A stretch of 64,000 nucleotides of DNA from Pseudomonas sp. KU26590 (GCF_026153515.1 NZ_CP110644.1:4617501-4681500), one strand, 5' to 3'. Positions 52,764 to 63,188 are shown, counted from the stretch's first letter. A program made the numbers and translations. The notes: generated by a model not told the origin, from the sequence alone.

Positions 52764-52781
52764 CGGGGACAGTCCTTTTAG
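52764..52781. repeat. module-border GC motif after the HEAT-like gene
   Basis: CGGGGACAGTCCTTTTAG follows the stop codon directly. It resembles GGGGACGGACCCCTTTAA at 52271 and is the last copy of this motif, on the right border of the Rhs island. Confidence 0.5.
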
Positions 52782-52840
52782 ACTGATGCAATCAACCATT
52801 CCAGACTAATTTGCCATAGCCCACCCCCCCTCCAAACGCA

Positions 52841-52870
52841 AAAAGCCCCGAACCATCGGGGCTTTTCCAT
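52841..52870. terminator. intrinsic terminator at right border of island
   Basis: AAAAAGCCCCGAACCATCGG then GGCTTTTCC forms a GC-rich hairpin with A/T flanks. It lies between the HEAT-like gene and the convergent symporter gene and can serve both. Confidence 0.8.
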
Positions 52871-52895
52871 CACGCCATTTGGTTGATCACCAGAA

Positions 52896-53894
52896 TCAAG
52901 GATCAACCTGCGCCATCAACTCCACCACCGGCTCCGTACGCTTCGCATACCGCTGCGCCACCACCGCGCAGACCATCAGCTGAATCTGGTGAAACAGCAT
53001 CAGCGGCAAGATCAACAGCCCAATGGTACTCCCCGCAAACAGCACCTGCGCCATCGGCACGCCGGTCGCCAGGCTCTTCTTCGAGCCGCAGAACAGGATG
53101 GTGATGCGGTCTTCCTGATTGAAGCCGAACAGCTTGGACAGCAAGGTCGCCGCCACGAGCACCAGTGTCAGCAGCAGGCAGCACACTCCCACCAGCCCGG
53201 CCAAGTCCCAGATCGGTGTTTTCTGCCAAATGCCTTCGTTGACCGCTTCACTGAACGCGCCGTAGACCACCAGCAGGATCGAGCCTTGATCGACGAATTT
53301 TAGCCAGTTCTTGTTGCGTCCGATCCAGGCGCCGATCCAGCGCCGCATGATCTGGCCGGCAATAAACGGCAGCAGCAATTGCACGCTGATCTTCAAGATC
53401 GCATCGAGGGTCGAGCCGCCTTCGCCGTGGACGTTCAGCAACAGCGTGACCAGCAGCGGCGTCAGGAATATCCCGAACAGGCTGGAGGCCGCCGCGCTGC
53501 AGATCGCCGCCGGAATATTGCCGCGCGCCAGTGAGGTGAAGGCGATCGCCGACTGCACCGTCGCGGGCAGCGCACACAGGTACAGGATGCCCATGTACAG
53601 GTCTTTGCCGATCAGCGGCGACAGCACGGGTTTGAGCGCCAGACCTAGCAAGGGAAACAGCACGAATGTCAGGCCGAAGACCAGCAGGTGCAGGCGCCAG
53701 TGCCCTGCCCCGGCGATGATCGATTCGCGGGAGAGTTTGGCGCCGTGAAGAAAGAACAACAGCGCGATGGCAATGTTGGTCAGCCAGCCGAAGCCAACGG
53801 CCACTTGGCCGGTGGCCGGCAGGAAGCTGGCGATGATCACCACCGTGATCAGCATGAGGGTGAAGTTGTCGGGGAGAAAACGGGGGCGGGTCAT
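52896..53894 (-). CDS. bile acid:sodium symporter family transporter (SBF-like)
   Basis: The 332-aa protein, starting MTRPRFLPDNFTLMLITVVI, has about nine to ten membrane segments, typical of the SBF/BASS family. The segment ALPATVQSAIAFTSLARGN matches the family core and ITILFCGSKKSLATGVPMA its second conserved crossing region. The closest subgroup is the uncharacterised YfeH type; substrate is unknown. The frame upstream to 53948 is not needed; ATG 53894 is preferred. It is convergent with the Rhs island. Confidence 0.85.
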   Translation of the reverse strand: MTRPRFLPDNFTLMLITVVIIASFLPATGQVAVGFGWLTNIAIALLFFLHGAKLSRESIIAGAGHWRLHLLVFGLTFVLFPLLGLALKPVLSPLIGKDLYMGILYLCALPATVQSAIAFTSLARGNIPAAICSAAASSLFGIFLTPLLVTLLLNVHGEGGSTLDAILKISVQLLLPFIAGQIMRRWIGAWIGRNKNWLKFVDQGSILLVVYGAFSEAVNEGIWQKTPIWDLAGLVGVCCLLLTLVLVAATLLSKLFGFNQEDRITILFCGSKKSLATGVPMAQVLFAGSTIGLLILPLMLFHQIQLMVCAVVAQRYAKRTEPVVELMAQVDP

Positions 53895-54115
53895 CTGCGT
53901 CGTCCGAAGGTGCCAGGAACATGCCCGCCACTTTAGCGCGCAATGCACTTACCGACTAACGCCAATATGTCGATCAATAGCGCCTAACGGACACATCCGC
54001 ATGCGCACTGCTACTACCGGCTCCTTCCCGGCTAACACCGGTCCCACTAGAACGAGCGGGAGCCGCTTGTCAGACGTTGCGTCGACAAACGGCTCAGCGA
54101 TTAATCCTAGTTATT

Positions 54116-54346
54116 TCAGGCCAGACCGCCCTGGATCACGCGCATCACGGTCACGCGACGCTGGCCGGGATTGTCTGCAATGAGCCGGGACAACGCGGCT
54201 TGCCACTTCAATATGTCTTTCTCTTTGGAGAGCATCATCAGTTGCTCCCAGCCCATCGGTCCACGGGGGCCAGCCTGCTTAGCGGCTTTCTCGGGACTGT
54301 CTTCGCGTTTCAAGAGGTTTGCTGCAATTTCCGAGAGAGTACTCAT
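54116..54346 (-). CDS. small hypothetical protein, 76 aa
   Basis: From ATG 54346, with AGGAG about 9 bp upstream, comes a basic 76-aa protein: MSTLSEIAANLLKREDSPEK, then a Gly/Pro spacer and a helix (EQLMMLSKEKDILKWQ). The ORF continues upstream to 54463 without a good start. I do not recognise it, but the clear ribosome site and helical content support a real gene. Another short ORF overlaps its 5' end at 54279-54494 in a different frame. Confidence 0.5.
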   Translation of the reverse strand: MSTLSEIAANLLKREDSPEKAAKQAGPRGPMGWEQLMMLSKEKDILKWQAALSRLIADNPGQRRVTVMRVIQGGLA

Positions 54347-54494
54347 GGCCGGCTCCTGGCATGCGTGTCGTAGCGCATGCCGATTCAAAACTAAAGGTGA
54401 TTTCAGGAGTGCCTTCGCGCCAATTTTCAGTGATCGAGGCCGCCTGTAACAGGGCTGTAGCAAAGTTCAGACCAACCGAGGCATGACCATCCAT
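54279..54494 (-). CDS. doubtful small ORF, 71 aa
   Basis: ATG 54494 follows GAAGGG and opens a 71-aa frame (MDGHASVGLNFATALLQAAS). It overlaps the first 68 bp of the next ORF, and its last 20 residues look random. It may be a short real protein or chance; no family is recognised. The remaining gap to aprA (to 54815) shows no gene. Confidence 0.25.
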   Translation of the reverse strand: MDGHASVGLNFATALLQAASITENWREGTPEITFSFESACATTRMPGAGHEYSLGNCSKPLETRRQSRESR

Positions 54495-54815
54495 TGTTGA
54501 TTTTTCCCTTCAGCGCTGCCAAGGAAAGACCGGGCCGATCACCCTCAATTTTCCGCTGTGAATAAATCCGTCACGCTGAGCGTTTGACCACTCCACCCTG
54601 CCTGAGGTGTAACGCCAGCGTGTCACTTCATTACAAATGTTTGTCGAATTTGTTACAGACTTGAGAAATCTTGATACATTTTCCGCAAAATCGCTGGACG
54701 ATCGTCCCAACCCTGTGCCAGTTTTTCCTCGCTTCATGCATCAAGCGAGTGATTGGATGACCTCGCATCTGAGGTCATTCGGTCGTTTTTTCCACGCAGA
54801 CAAGGATATGTCTGA

Positions 54816-56231
54816 ATGTCGAAACTTAAACTCAATGCCCTCGGCGTAACGCCGCAGGGCCCAAGCGCTGCCTACAACCAAATCAACACGTTCAGCCACC
54901 AGTACGATCGAGGCGGCAGCCCGATCAATGGAAAACCGTCGTACACGGTGGACCAGGCAGCCGACTACATCTTGCGGGACCATGCCGCATGGGCAGACTC
55001 AAACAAGAGCGGCACGATCGAGTTGACCTACACCTTCCTGACCAGCAGACCCGCCGATTTCGATCGCACCCTGGGCACGTTCAGCGCCTTTTCGGCGCTG
55101 CAACAATCCCAGGCCAAGCTGTCGATGCAGTCGTGGGCCGATGTCGCGAAAGTCACCTTCACCCAAGCCAACTCCGGCGGTGACGGGCACATGACGTTCG
55201 GCAACTACAGCGGTGACAACGGCGGCGCGGCGTTTGCCTACCTCCCTGACAGCGGCTCGTATGCAGGCCAGTCCTGGTACATGATCAACAGCAGCTACCA
55301 GGTCAACGCCAACCCTGGCACCAACAACTACGGGCGCCAGACCCTCACCCACGAAATCGGCCATACCCTGGGCCTGTCGCACCCCGGCGATTACAACGCC
55401 GGCAACGGCAACCCGACCTATGCCGATGCCACCTATGCCCAGGACACTCGCGGCTATAGCGTGATGAGCTACTGGAGCGAAACCAACACCGGGCAGAACG
55501 CCAAGGGGGCCTACGCCTCGGCCCCCTTGCTCGACGACATTGCCGCCGTACAGAAGCTGTACGGTGCCAATCTCGCGACACGTGCCGCAGACACCACCTA
55601 CGGGTTCAACTCCACGGCAGATCGTGACCACTACTCGGCGACGTCCTCGTCGTCCAAGGTGGTGTTCGCGGTATGGGATGGCGGTGGAAAGGACACCCTG
55701 GACTTCTCCGGCTATACCAACAACCAGAAAATCAACCTCAACGAGGCTTCGTTTTCGGATGTCGGCGGCCTGGTGGGCAACGTGTCCATTGCCAAAGGTG
55801 TGGTCATCGAAAACGCCATTGGCGGCTCGGGCAATGACCTGATCATTGGCAATGGCGCAGCCAACGAACTCCGTGGTAACGCCGGCAACGACATCATCTT
55901 CGGTGGCGGCGGTGCCGACAAACTGTGGGGTGGTACGGGCGCGGATACGTTTGTGTTCGCGGCCAGCAGCGACTCACGGCCGTCGGCCCCGGACCAGATC
56001 ATGGACTTTGTCAGCGGTCAGGACAAAATCGATCTGTCAGCCATGCCGGAGTTTGCGACAAGCCACATTCCGCTGACGTTCGTCAGTGCGTTCAGCGGCA
56101 CGGCGGGTCAGGCCATGCTGTCCCAGATCAGCACGGGCAGCACCTTGTCGATTGACTTCACGGGCGACCGTGCGGCCGATTTCCTGGTTAACACCGTAGG
56201 GCAGGCCGCCACGACTGACATCGTGGTTTAA
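54816..56231 (+). CDS. aprA: alkaline metalloprotease (serralysin)
   Basis: AprA (AprX in P. fluorescens) is a zinc protease exported to the medium by the adjacent AprDEF type I system. The zinc site is [11 protein letters not shown] (residues 179-189) and the Met-turn is Y-S-V-M-S-Y-W. The C-terminal half holds the RTX calcium-binding repeats ([20 protein letters not shown] and [10 protein letters not shown]) and the last residues DIVV are the uncleaved secretion signal type. It is 471 aa, close to other serralysins. ATG 54816 follows ACAAGGATAT, which resembles an RsmA binding site at the ribosome site. Expression is likely under Gac/Rsm control, as known for aprA homologues. Confidence 0.95.
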   Translation: MSKLKLNALGVTPQGPSAAYNQINTFSHQYDRGGSPINGKPSYTVDQAADYILRDHAAWADSNKSGTIELTYTFLTSRPADFDRTLGTFSAFSALQQSQAKLSMQSWADVAKVTFTQANSGGDGHMTFGNYSGDNGGAAFAYLPDSGSYAGQSWYMINSSYQVNANPGTNNYGRQTLTHEIGHTLGLSHPGDYNAGNGNPTYADATYAQDTRGYSVMSYWSETNTGQNAKGAYASAPLLDDIAAVQKLYGANLATRAADTTYGFNSTADRDHYSATSSSSKVVFAVWDGGGKDTLDFSGYTNNQKINLNEASFSDVGGLVGNVSIAKGVVIENAIGGSGNDLIIGNGAANELRGNAGNDIIFGGGGADKLWGGTGADTFVFAASSDSRPSAPDQIMDFVSGQDKIDLSAMPEFATSHIPLTFVSAFSGTAGQAMLSQISTGSTLSIDFTGDRAADFLVNTVGQAATTDIVV

Positions 56232-56237
56232 GCCTGA

Positions 56238-56263
56238 GGGGGCGGCGTGCAAACGCCGTCCCC
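56238..56263 (+). terminator. GC-rich hairpin between aprA and inh
   Basis: CGGCG/CGCCG is extended by GGGGG/TCCCC on a TGCAAA loop, without a T-run. It may reduce read-through or protect the 3' end of the aprA transcript, giving less of the inhibitor and exporter genes than of the protease. Confidence 0.5.
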
Positions 56264-56283
56264 GCCTGACCCGGAGCAGATCA

Positions 56284-56676
56284 ATGAATTGGAAAACCGC
56301 GGCGTGTCTGTTCACGACGCTTTTCACCTTAAGCGGAGCACCCCTCATGGCCAGCAGCCTACGTCTCGCGAGCCCCGCCGAACTGGCGGGACCCTGGCAG
56401 TTTTACGCCAAGGACGACGCGCAGAAACCCTGCACGTTGATTCTGCAAGAACAGGACGGCCAGCTCGCCGGGGATCTGGCCTGCGCCGGTCACTGGTTGG
56501 GCGGAACACCGGCAACCTGGTACCCGACGCCTGATGGCATCGCGCTGGTCGACAACCACGACGAACTGCTGGTGCACATGGGTCGCCAGCGAGAAGGGTT
56601 CTACATGGCCCAGCTGCCCGATGGCCGCACCCTTTTTCTGCAACGCGAAGCCGCAAGCGCCACCCCACGTTCCTGA
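56284..56676 (+). CDS. aprI: alkaline protease inhibitor (Inh)
   Basis: The 130-aa product has a Sec signal peptide (MNWKTAACLFTTLFTLSGAP…MAS) and an Inh-type beta barrel with GPWQFYAKDD, C-T-L and C-A-G-H-W, the two Cys forming the conserved disulfide. The inhibitor is periplasmic and blocks AprA inside the cell by inserting its N terminus in the active site. It lies between aprA and aprD, as in related pseudomonads. Confidence 0.93.
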   Translation: MNWKTAACLFTTLFTLSGAPLMASSLRLASPAELAGPWQFYAKDDAQKPCTLILQEQDGQLAGDLACAGHWLGGTPATWYPTPDGIALVDNHDELLVHMGRQREGFYMAQLPDGRTLFLQREAASATPRS

Positions 56677-56701
56677 CTCTTTTTTTCAAGGATGAAACCT
56701 T

Positions 56702-58471
56702 ATGACCCAAGGCCGGCCAAGCCCCCTGCCGCGCGCGCCTATGTGGGCCACGCTCAAGGCCTATAAAGGCATCCTGCTCAGCGTCGGCGCCTTCACCGCG
56801 CTCATCAACCTGTTAATGCTGGTGCCCTCGGTCTACATGCTGCAGGTTTACGACCGGGTGCTGTCATCGCAAAACGAAACCACGCTGGCAATGCTGACCG
56901 TGATGGTTGTCGCGTTTTTCATGTTCATCGGGCTGATGGAGGCCATACGCAGCTTTGTGGTCATCCGTATCGGCAGCGATATGGAGCGGCGACTGAACCT
57001 GCAGGTGTATCAGGCGGCCTTCGAACGCAACCTCAGCCAGGGCGAAGGCAATGCCGCACAGGCGCTGGGCGATTTGACCCTGGTCCGGCAGTTCGCCACC
57101 GGCCCGGCATTGTTCGCCTTCTTCGATGCGCCGTGGTTCCCCATCTACCTGGCGGTGATCTTTCTGTTCAACCCCTGGCTCGGCCTGTTTGCCACGGTGG
57201 GTGCGTTGGCACTGATCGCCCTGGCCTGGCTGAATGAAACGCTGACCCGCAAGCCGCTTGCCCAGGCCGGGCATTTTTCTGTGGCATCGAGCCAGTTGTC
57301 CGGCAGCCACCTGAATAATGCCGAAGCGATCCAGGCCATGGGCATGCTGGTGCCGCTGCGCCAGCGCTGGTTCGCCTTGCACAGCCGGTTTCTGGAGCGG
57401 CAAAACCGCGCGAGCGACATCGGCGCGCTGATCGGCTCGTTCAGCAAATGCCTGCGTTTGTGCCTGCAATCACTGGTGCTGGGGCTGGGTGCCCTGCTGG
57501 TCATCGAAGGCCAGATGAGCGGCGGCATGATGATCGCCGGCTCCATCCTGATGGGGCGTGCGCTGGCCCCGATCGATCAACTCATCGCGGTCTGGAAACA
57601 GTGGAGTTCAGCGCGGCTAGCCTGGCAGCGGCTCGACGCCCTGTTGATCGCGCACCCCGAGCGTCCAGCGCCCATGCCCCTGCCCGCTCCCACCGGGCAT
57701 ATCAGTGTCGAGCAAATCAGTGCCGCACCGCCGGGGCGGACCACCGTGACGCTGCAGCAACTGACTTTCGCCGTAAATGCCGGAGAAACCCTGGGTGTGC
57801 TGGGTGCGTCCGGCTCCGGCAAGTCAACGTTGGCCCGGGTGTTGATCGGGGTCTGGCAACCCCTGGCCGGGGTGGTTCGTCTGGACGGTGCAGAACTGCA
57901 TCGCTGGGACCGCAACGCTCTGGGCGCCCATGTCGGTTATCTGCCCCAGGACATCGAACTGTTCAGCGGCACCATCGCCGACAACATCGCACGCTTTACC
58001 CGCGCTGATCCGCACCAGGTGGTGACCGCTGCCCGCCTGGCAGGCGTGCACGAAATGATCCTGCGTCTGCCCCAAGGCTATGACACGCCATTGGGCGACG
58101 GCGGCTCCGGGCTGTCCGGCGGTCAGAAACAGCGCGTGGCTCTGGCCCGTGCGCTGTACGGCGAGCCGAAGCTGGTGGTGCTTGACGAGCCCAACTCCAA
58201 CCTCGACAGCAACGGCGAAGCCGCATTGGCCGCTGCCATCGCCCAGCTCAAGGCCCGCGGCTGCACAGTGATTCTGATTACCCATGGCTCTGCCGTCCTG
58301 AATCAGGCAGACCGCCTGTTGGTACTCAACGACGGACGTCTGCAATTGTTCGGTCCCGCGGGTGATGTCTTGAGGGCGCTCTCCGGTGCCCAGCCCGCGC
58401 CTGAACGGCCGCAGGGGGTGAGCTTCAGTCGCCAGCTCGGCGCGCAGCAAGGAGGTCAGCGCCATGAATGA
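56702..58471 (+). CDS. aprD: type I secretion ABC transporter of AprA
   Basis: The 589-aa ABC exporter has six membrane segments and type I secretion transmembrane domain (about residues 20-310), then an ATP-binding domain with Walker [10 protein letters not shown], signature L-S-G-G-Q-K-Q-R and Walker [12 protein letters not shown]. It drives AprA export with AprE and AprF. The start ATG 56702 has AAGGA at good spacing. Its last 8 bases overlap the aprE start. Confidence 0.95.
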   Translation: MTQGRPSPLPRAPMWATLKAYKGILLSVGAFTALINLLMLVPSVYMLQVYDRVLSSQNETTLAMLTVMVVAFFMFIGLMEAIRSFVVIRIGSDMERRLNLQVYQAAFERNLSQGEGNAAQALGDLTLVRQFATGPALFAFFDAPWFPIYLAVIFLFNPWLGLFATVGALALIALAWLNETLTRKPLAQAGHFSVASSQLSGSHLNNAEAIQAMGMLVPLRQRWFALHSRFLERQNRASDIGALIGSFSKCLRLCLQSLVLGLGALLVIEGQMSGGMMIAGSILMGRALAPIDQLIAVWKQWSSARLAWQRLDALLIAHPERPAPMPLPAPTGHISVEQISAAPPGRTTVTLQQLTFAVNAGETLGVLGASGSGKSTLARVLIGVWQPLAGVVRLDGAELHRWDRNALGAHVGYLPQDIELFSGTIADNIARFTRADPHQVVTAARLAGVHEMILRLPQGYDTPLGDGGSGLSGGQKQRVALARALYGEPKLVVLDEPNSNLDSNGEAALAAAIAQLKARGCTVILITHGSAVLNQADRLLVLNDGRLQLFGPAGDVLRALSGAQPAPERPQGVSFSRQLGAQQGGQRHE

Positions 58472-59768
58472 ACACATCCTTAAACCCGAACGCAGCGCAC
58501 AGTTTTTCGTCAGCGCAGGCTGGTGGCTGGCCCTGCTCGGTGCCGGGAGCTTTTTCCTCTGGGCTGCCCTTGCCCCGCTCGACCAAGGCATTGCAGTGCC
58601 TGGCACGGTGGTGGTTTCGGGCAAGCGCAAAGCGGTGCAGTCGGTGGACAGCGGCGTGGTCAGTCGCATCATGGTGCGCGAGGGCCAAGTGGTGCATCAG
58701 GGCCAACCGTTGTTCCTGCTTGACCACACCCAGGTCCAGGCCGACGTGCAATCGTTGCGCGCCCAGTACGAACTGGCCCAGGCCAGCATCGCCAGGCTCC
58801 AGGCAGAACGGGACGGCAGTGTGCAAGTGCGCTTTCCCGAGGCCCTGTTACAGAAGGCATCTCCACAGTTGCTCGGCGTACTGGAAGGCCAGCGGCAGTT
58901 GTTCAGCAGCCGTCACCAGGCGTTTCAGCGATCCCAGGCAGGCATTCATGCAAGCATCGAAGGTGGCATTGCCCAACTCGCCGGCATGCGCCAGGCGCGC
59001 AATGACCTTCAAGCCCAGGCCGAGTCATTGCGCCAGCAACTGGAAAACCTCCGGCCGCTGGCCGAGCGCGGCTACATCGCCCGCAACCGCTTGATGGACT
59101 ACGACCGGCAACTGTCGCAGGTGCAACGTGATCTGGCACAGAACACCGGTGACACAGGCCGGGTCGCTCAGCAGATCGAGCAATCACGGCTGAGCCTGCA
59201 ACAAGGTGTCGAGGAGTATCAAAAGGAGGTGCGCGGACAACTGGCCGATGCGGAGCTGAAAAGCATCACGCTGAGTCAGCAACTGGCCTCGGCACAATTC
59301 AGCCTGACCCACAGTGAAATCAACGCACCCGCCGATGGCATCGCCGTGAACCTCTCGGTGCACACCGAAGGCGCGGTGGTGCATGCCGGTGAATCGCTGC
59401 TGGAAATCGTGCCCCAGGGCGAAGGCCTTGAGATCGAAGGCCACCTGCCGGTGAACATGGTCGACAAGGTGGCCGAACAGCTGCCAGTGGATGTGCTATT
59501 CACCGCGTTCAATCAAAGCCGTACGCCGCGGGTGAACGCCACGGTCAGCCTGATTTCCGCCGATCAGCTGCTCGACGAGCGCAGTGGCCAGCCGTATTAC
59601 ATCGTGCGCAGCACTGTCACCGACCAGGCGCTGGCCAAACTCAAGGGCCTGGTGATCAAGCCCGGCATGCCGGCGCAGATGTTCGTCCGCACCGGCGAGC
59701 GCTCTCTTCTCAATTACCTGTTCAAGCCTTTGATGGATCGCGCAGGCATGGCACTGACCGAGGAATAG
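58464..59768 (+). CDS. aprE: type I secretion periplasmic adaptor (HlyD family)
   Basis: The 434-aa protein has a short N-terminal cytoplasmic part, one membrane segment (about residues 20-42, [17 protein letters not shown]), a lipoyl/barrel-sandwich entry ([20 protein letters not shown]), a long coiled coil (about 85-270) and a C-terminal beta-barrel with [15 protein letters not shown], the HlyD/PrtE family end. It links AprD to AprF through the periplasm. Start ATG 58464 lies within the end of aprD (8-bp overlap). Confidence 0.95.
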   Translation: MNEHILKPERSAQFFVSAGWWLALLGAGSFFLWAALAPLDQGIAVPGTVVVSGKRKAVQSVDSGVVSRIMVREGQVVHQGQPLFLLDHTQVQADVQSLRAQYELAQASIARLQAERDGSVQVRFPEALLQKASPQLLGVLEGQRQLFSSRHQAFQRSQAGIHASIEGGIAQLAGMRQARNDLQAQAESLRQQLENLRPLAERGYIARNRLMDYDRQLSQVQRDLAQNTGDTGRVAQQIEQSRLSLQQGVEEYQKEVRGQLADAELKSITLSQQLASAQFSLTHSEINAPADGIAVNLSVHTEGAVVHAGESLLEIVPQGEGLEIEGHLPVNMVDKVAEQLPVDVLFTAFNQSRTPRVNATVSLISADQLLDERSGQPYYIVRSTVTDQALAKLKGLVIKPGMPAQMFVRTGERSLLNYLFKPLMDRAGMALTEE

Positions 59769-59769
59769 G

Positions 59770-61128
59770 ATGTTTCGGTACATGAAAATCTGGCTGGCAG
59801 CGCTGCTGTGGATCAGCGCCAACATGCAGGCCCAGGCAATGGGCTTGTTTGACGTTTATGAGCAAGCCTTGCGTAACGACCCGGTCTTCCTCGGCGCCAT
59901 GAAAGAGCGTGACGCGGGGCTGGAGAATCGTAATATCGGCCGTGCAGGGCTGTTGCCTCAGGTGGCCTGGAACTACAACAAGGGCCGCAACGACTCCAGG
60001 GCCACGTACAAAAGCGACGAGCGCCCCAGCTCCCGCGAGGACCGTCACTACAACAGTTTCGGTTCGACGTTGAGCGTGCAGCAGCCGATCATCGACTACG
60101 AGGCCTACGCCAATTACCGCAAGGGCGTGGCACAGGCCTTGTTTGCCGACCAGGCCTTTCGAGGCAAAAGTCAGGAGCTGCTGGTGCGGGTGTTGTCCGC
60201 GTACAGCCAGGCGCTGTTCAGTCGCGACCAGATCGAGATTGCCGAAGCGAAGAAGAAAGCATTCGAGCGGCAGTTCGAGCAAAACCGACAGATGTTCGAT
60301 CAGGGCGAAGGCACCCGTACCGACATTCTGGAAGCCGAATCACGTTACGAACTGGCCGGTGCCGAGGAAATCGAAGCGCAGAATGAGCAGGACGCTGCGT
60401 TGCGTGAGCTGGGGGCCTTGATCGGCGTGCCCGAGGTGCGCATCGACGAACTGGCGCCCCTGCGCACGCCGTTCAACTTCCTGGCGCTGACGCCCACCAC
60501 CTATGAGGCGTGGAATGCCATCGCCCTGAGTGAGAACGCTGACCTCGCCTCCCAGCGCCAACTGCTGGAAGTCGCGCACCAGGAGGTGAAACGCAATGTC
60601 GCCGGGCATCTGCCCAAGCTCAACGCCTACGCCACGGTGCGCAGCATGGAATCCGACAGCGGCAATACCTACAACCAGCGTTACGACACCAATACCATTG
60701 GCCTGGAAATCAGCCTGCCGCTGTACGCCGGCGGTGGCGTCAGTGCCTCCAGCCGCCAGGCCAGTCGTAGTCTGGAACAGGCGGAGTATGACCTTGAGGG
60801 CAAAACCCGTGAGACGCTGATCCAGCTGCGCCGCCAGTTCAACGCTTGCGCCACGGGCGTACGGAAAATCCGCGCTTACGACAAGGCATTGGCTTCAGCG
60901 CAGGCCTTGGTTGTCTCCACCCAATACAGCATCAAGGGTGGCGAGCGGGTCAACCTGGACGAGCTGAATGCGCAGCAACAGCTTTACAGCACGCGTCAGG
61001 ACCTGGCGAAGACTCGATATGAGTACTTGATGGCCTGGATCAAATTGCATTACTACGCCGGCACCTTGACCGCCGAGCAACTGGCGCGGGTCGATGAGGC
61101 ATTTGGCGCGGGTCGGTCGTACCGCTAA
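59770..61128 (+). CDS. aprF: type I secretion outer membrane protein (TolC family)
   Basis: The 452-aa TolC-type protein has a Sec signal peptide (MFRYMKIWLAALLWISANMQ, cleavage near QAQA), two outer membrane efflux repeats with long helices, and Y-E-Q-A-L-R-N-D-P near the mature N terminus as in AprF/PrtF. It forms the exit channel of the AprA exporter. ATG 59770 is used; ATG 59782 is an alternative giving 448 aa. It ends the apr operon. The lipase and autotransporter genes often found after aprF in this genus are not present. Confidence 0.95.
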   Translation: MFRYMKIWLAALLWISANMQAQAMGLFDVYEQALRNDPVFLGAMKERDAGLENRNIGRAGLLPQVAWNYNKGRNDSRATYKSDERPSSREDRHYNSFGSTLSVQQPIIDYEAYANYRKGVAQALFADQAFRGKSQELLVRVLSAYSQALFSRDQIEIAEAKKKAFERQFEQNRQMFDQGEGTRTDILEAESRYELAGAEEIEAQNEQDAALRELGALIGVPEVRIDELAPLRTPFNFLALTPTTYEAWNAIALSENADLASQRQLLEVAHQEVKRNVAGHLPKLNAYATVRSMESDSGNTYNQRYDTNTIGLEISLPLYAGGGVSASSRQASRSLEQAEYDLEGKTRETLIQLRRQFNACATGVRKIRAYDKALASAQALVVSTQYSIKGGERVNLDELNAQQQLYSTRQDLAKTRYEYLMAWIKLHYYAGTLTAEQLARVDEAFGAGRSYR

Positions 61129-61325
61129 ACATCAGTGACCGTCTGGGTAAAGTCCAGTCCAGCGGTCCTGGTCCCCGAGAGAGCAGTTGTAACTGCATAT
61201 GCATGACGCCTAAATGCGGTGAACTATGTTCCTTGGGAGTTGATCCCAAACCATGCGCACCCTGCGCGGCCCTGATGGGTCAGTTCATCTGCACAGCGTA
61301 AGCATCAGTAAAATAGGGAGCCGTT

Positions 61326-61754
61326 TTGAACACTACTACCCATCTTGATTACCGAAGCCCGCCAGGTCCGCTGCACGCAATATTGCTGGCCGGCACCGTC
61401 CCGCTGTTTCTCGGCGCATTGCTGAGCGACATCACTTACTTTCAGACGTACCAGATTCAATGGAGCAACTTCGCCTCCTGGCTTATCGCCGGCGGGCTGG
61501 TGTTCTGCGGACTCGCCGTGCTGTTTGCACTGGTCAATCTGATCCGCGCCGATCGCAAAGCCGGTCGCCCCGTGGTCTACCTCGTCCTGTTGGTGGTGAC
61601 CTGGGCACTGGGGCTCGTCAACGCTTTTGAACACGCCAAGGATGCCTTCGCCAGCATGCCGTCGGGCCTCATTCTCTCTGCTCTGACCACGCTATTGATT
61701 GGCGTGACGGCGTGGCTGGGACTCACCAGTATCCGTTCGGGAGAAGGACAATGA
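61326..61754 (+). CDS. predicted membrane protein, DUF2231-like
   Basis: The 142-aa protein has four hydrophobic segments: ILLAGTVPLFLGALLSDITY, WLIAGGLVFCGLAVLFALV, YLVLLVVTWALGLVNAFEHA and LILSALTTLLIGVTAWLG. An N-terminal PPGPLHAILLAG, with a His in the first membrane part, is typical of DUF2231 proteins, which may carry heme or shuttle electrons. The stop overlaps the start of the sugar dehydrogenase by 4 bp (ATGA), so the two work together, perhaps as membrane partner and enzyme. Confidence 0.8.
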   Translation: MNTTTHLDYRSPPGPLHAILLAGTVPLFLGALLSDITYFQTYQIQWSNFASWLIAGGLVFCGLAVLFALVNLIRADRKAGRPVVYLVLLVVTWALGLVNAFEHAKDAFASMPSGLILSALTTLLIGVTAWLGLTSIRSGEGQ

Positions 61755-63043
61755 GCCACTCGATCAAACTGACCGCGATCAGCATGGCGTTGTTGTTAAG
61801 CGGCTGCGGTGACGCAGGGGATAACACCCAGTCGTTGGGTCCTGACCCGAAAATGCCGGCCGCCCAGCGCGGTCTTTTACCCAGCATGAAGATTGCAGAA
61901 CCGGCGTTGTGGGGCGATCAAAAGCCGACAGTCCCGGAGGGTTACAGCGTGACGGCCATCGCCGCCGACCTGCAGATTCCTCGCCAGACGCTCGTGCTGC
62001 CCAATGGCGATATTCTCGTGGCTGAAGGTCGTGGCGGAAGCGCTGCGAAGCTCAAACCCAAGGACGTGATCGCGGGGTATATCAAGGCCCAAGGCAATAC
62101 TAAGGTCAAAGGCGGCAACCGCCTGACCTTGCTGCGCGATGCTGACGGGGACGGCGTCTACGAGACGAAGACTGTGTTCGCGGAAAACCTTAACGCGCCC
62201 TACGGCCTGGCGTTTGCCAACGGCAAGTTGTACGTGGCCAACCAGGACGAACTGGTCCGTTTCGACTATGCAGAGGGTCAGACCAAAGCCAGCGGCCCAC
62301 CGATCAAGGTCACGGACCTTCCCGCTGAAATCAACCACCACTGGACCAAGTCACTGGCCGTCAGCGATGACGGACGCACCCTGTATGTCGGCATCGGTTC
62401 GAACAGCAACGTCACAGAACGCGGTATGGAGGTCGAACTCGACCGGGCGCGGGTCTGGCAGGTAGATGCCGAGGCCGGGGCCCACAAAGCGTACGCGACC
62501 GGCATACGTAACCCGACGGCGTTGACCATCCAGCCGAAAACCGGCCAGTTGTGGGCAGTGGTCAACGAGCGCGATGAACTGGGGCCGGATCTGGTACCGG
62601 ATTACCTGACCTCGGTGCGCGAGGGTGCATTTTATGGCTGGCCTTACAGCTATTGGGGTCAGAACGTGGACACGCGTGCTCAACCGCAAAACCCGAAAAT
62701 GGTCGCCGCCGCCATCAAGCCCGACTACAGCCTCGGGTCTCACGCCGCTGCGCTTGGCGTGGATTTTTCCATCCCGGCGATGGGCGAGAAGTACGCCGAA
62801 GGCGTGTTCATTGGCGAACACGGCAGTTGGAACCGGGAGAATCCGGTGGGATACAAAGTCGTTTTCGTACCGTTCAGCAATGGCCGCCCTAACGGTGCGC
62901 CGATTGACTTCGCAACCGGCTTTCGGGGTGCCGACGGAAAAACCCGTGGGCGGCCAGTCGGCGTGACGGTCGACCCACGCGGTGCACTGATCATCGCCGA
63001 TGACCTGTCGAACACCGTGTGGCGGGTCACTCGCAATCGATGA
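61751..63043 (+). CDS. PQQ-dependent sugar dehydrogenase-like lipoprotein (sorbosone dehydrogenase family)
   Basis: The 430-aa protein starts MSHSIKLTAISMALLLSGCG, a lipoprotein signal with L-S-G-C, so it is probably anchored in the outer or inner membrane facing the periplasm. The body is a beta-propeller of the glucose/sorbosone dehydrogenase type (VLPNGDILVAEGRGGS; GIRNPTALTIQPKTGQLWAV; G-E-H-G-S-W-N-R, the conserved His loop). Such enzymes oxidise sugars or aldehydes with PQQ. The start overlaps the stop of a small membrane protein by 4 bp, suggesting that protein passes electrons from it. The substrate is unknown. Confidence 0.85.
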   Translation: MSHSIKLTAISMALLLSGCGDAGDNTQSLGPDPKMPAAQRGLLPSMKIAEPALWGDQKPTVPEGYSVTAIAADLQIPRQTLVLPNGDILVAEGRGGSAAKLKPKDVIAGYIKAQGNTKVKGGNRLTLLRDADGDGVYETKTVFAENLNAPYGLAFANGKLYVANQDELVRFDYAEGQTKASGPPIKVTDLPAEINHHWTKSLAVSDDGRTLYVGIGSNSNVTERGMEVELDRARVWQVDAEAGAHKAYATGIRNPTALTIQPKTGQLWAVVNERDELGPDLVPDYLTSVREGAFYGWPYSYWGQNVDTRAQPQNPKMVAAAIKPDYSLGSHAAALGVDFSIPAMGEKYAEGVFIGEHGSWNRENPVGYKVVFVPFSNGRPNGAPIDFATGFRGADGKTRGRPVGVTVDPRGALIIADDLSNTVWRVTRNR

Positions 63044-63050
63044 AGCATGA

Positions 63051-63077
63051 TTCCAGGCAGGGCAATCCTGCCTGGAA
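63051..63077. terminator. hairpin after the sugar dehydrogenase gene
   Basis: TTCCAGGCAGG and CCTGCCTGGAA are perfect 11-bp arms around GCAAT, starting 8 bp after the stop codon. No T-run follows, so it could be a terminator or 3' stabiliser. Confidence 0.6.
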
Positions 63078-63188
63078 TGCACAAGGGCCGTTACGCTCCC
63101 ATGGCGTGGGTTGATTCATGGGACTTGATAGGGCGAATATCCGTCGTATCCCCATTGATCCGGCATCTGGCCAACGGAGCGCAGGCTT

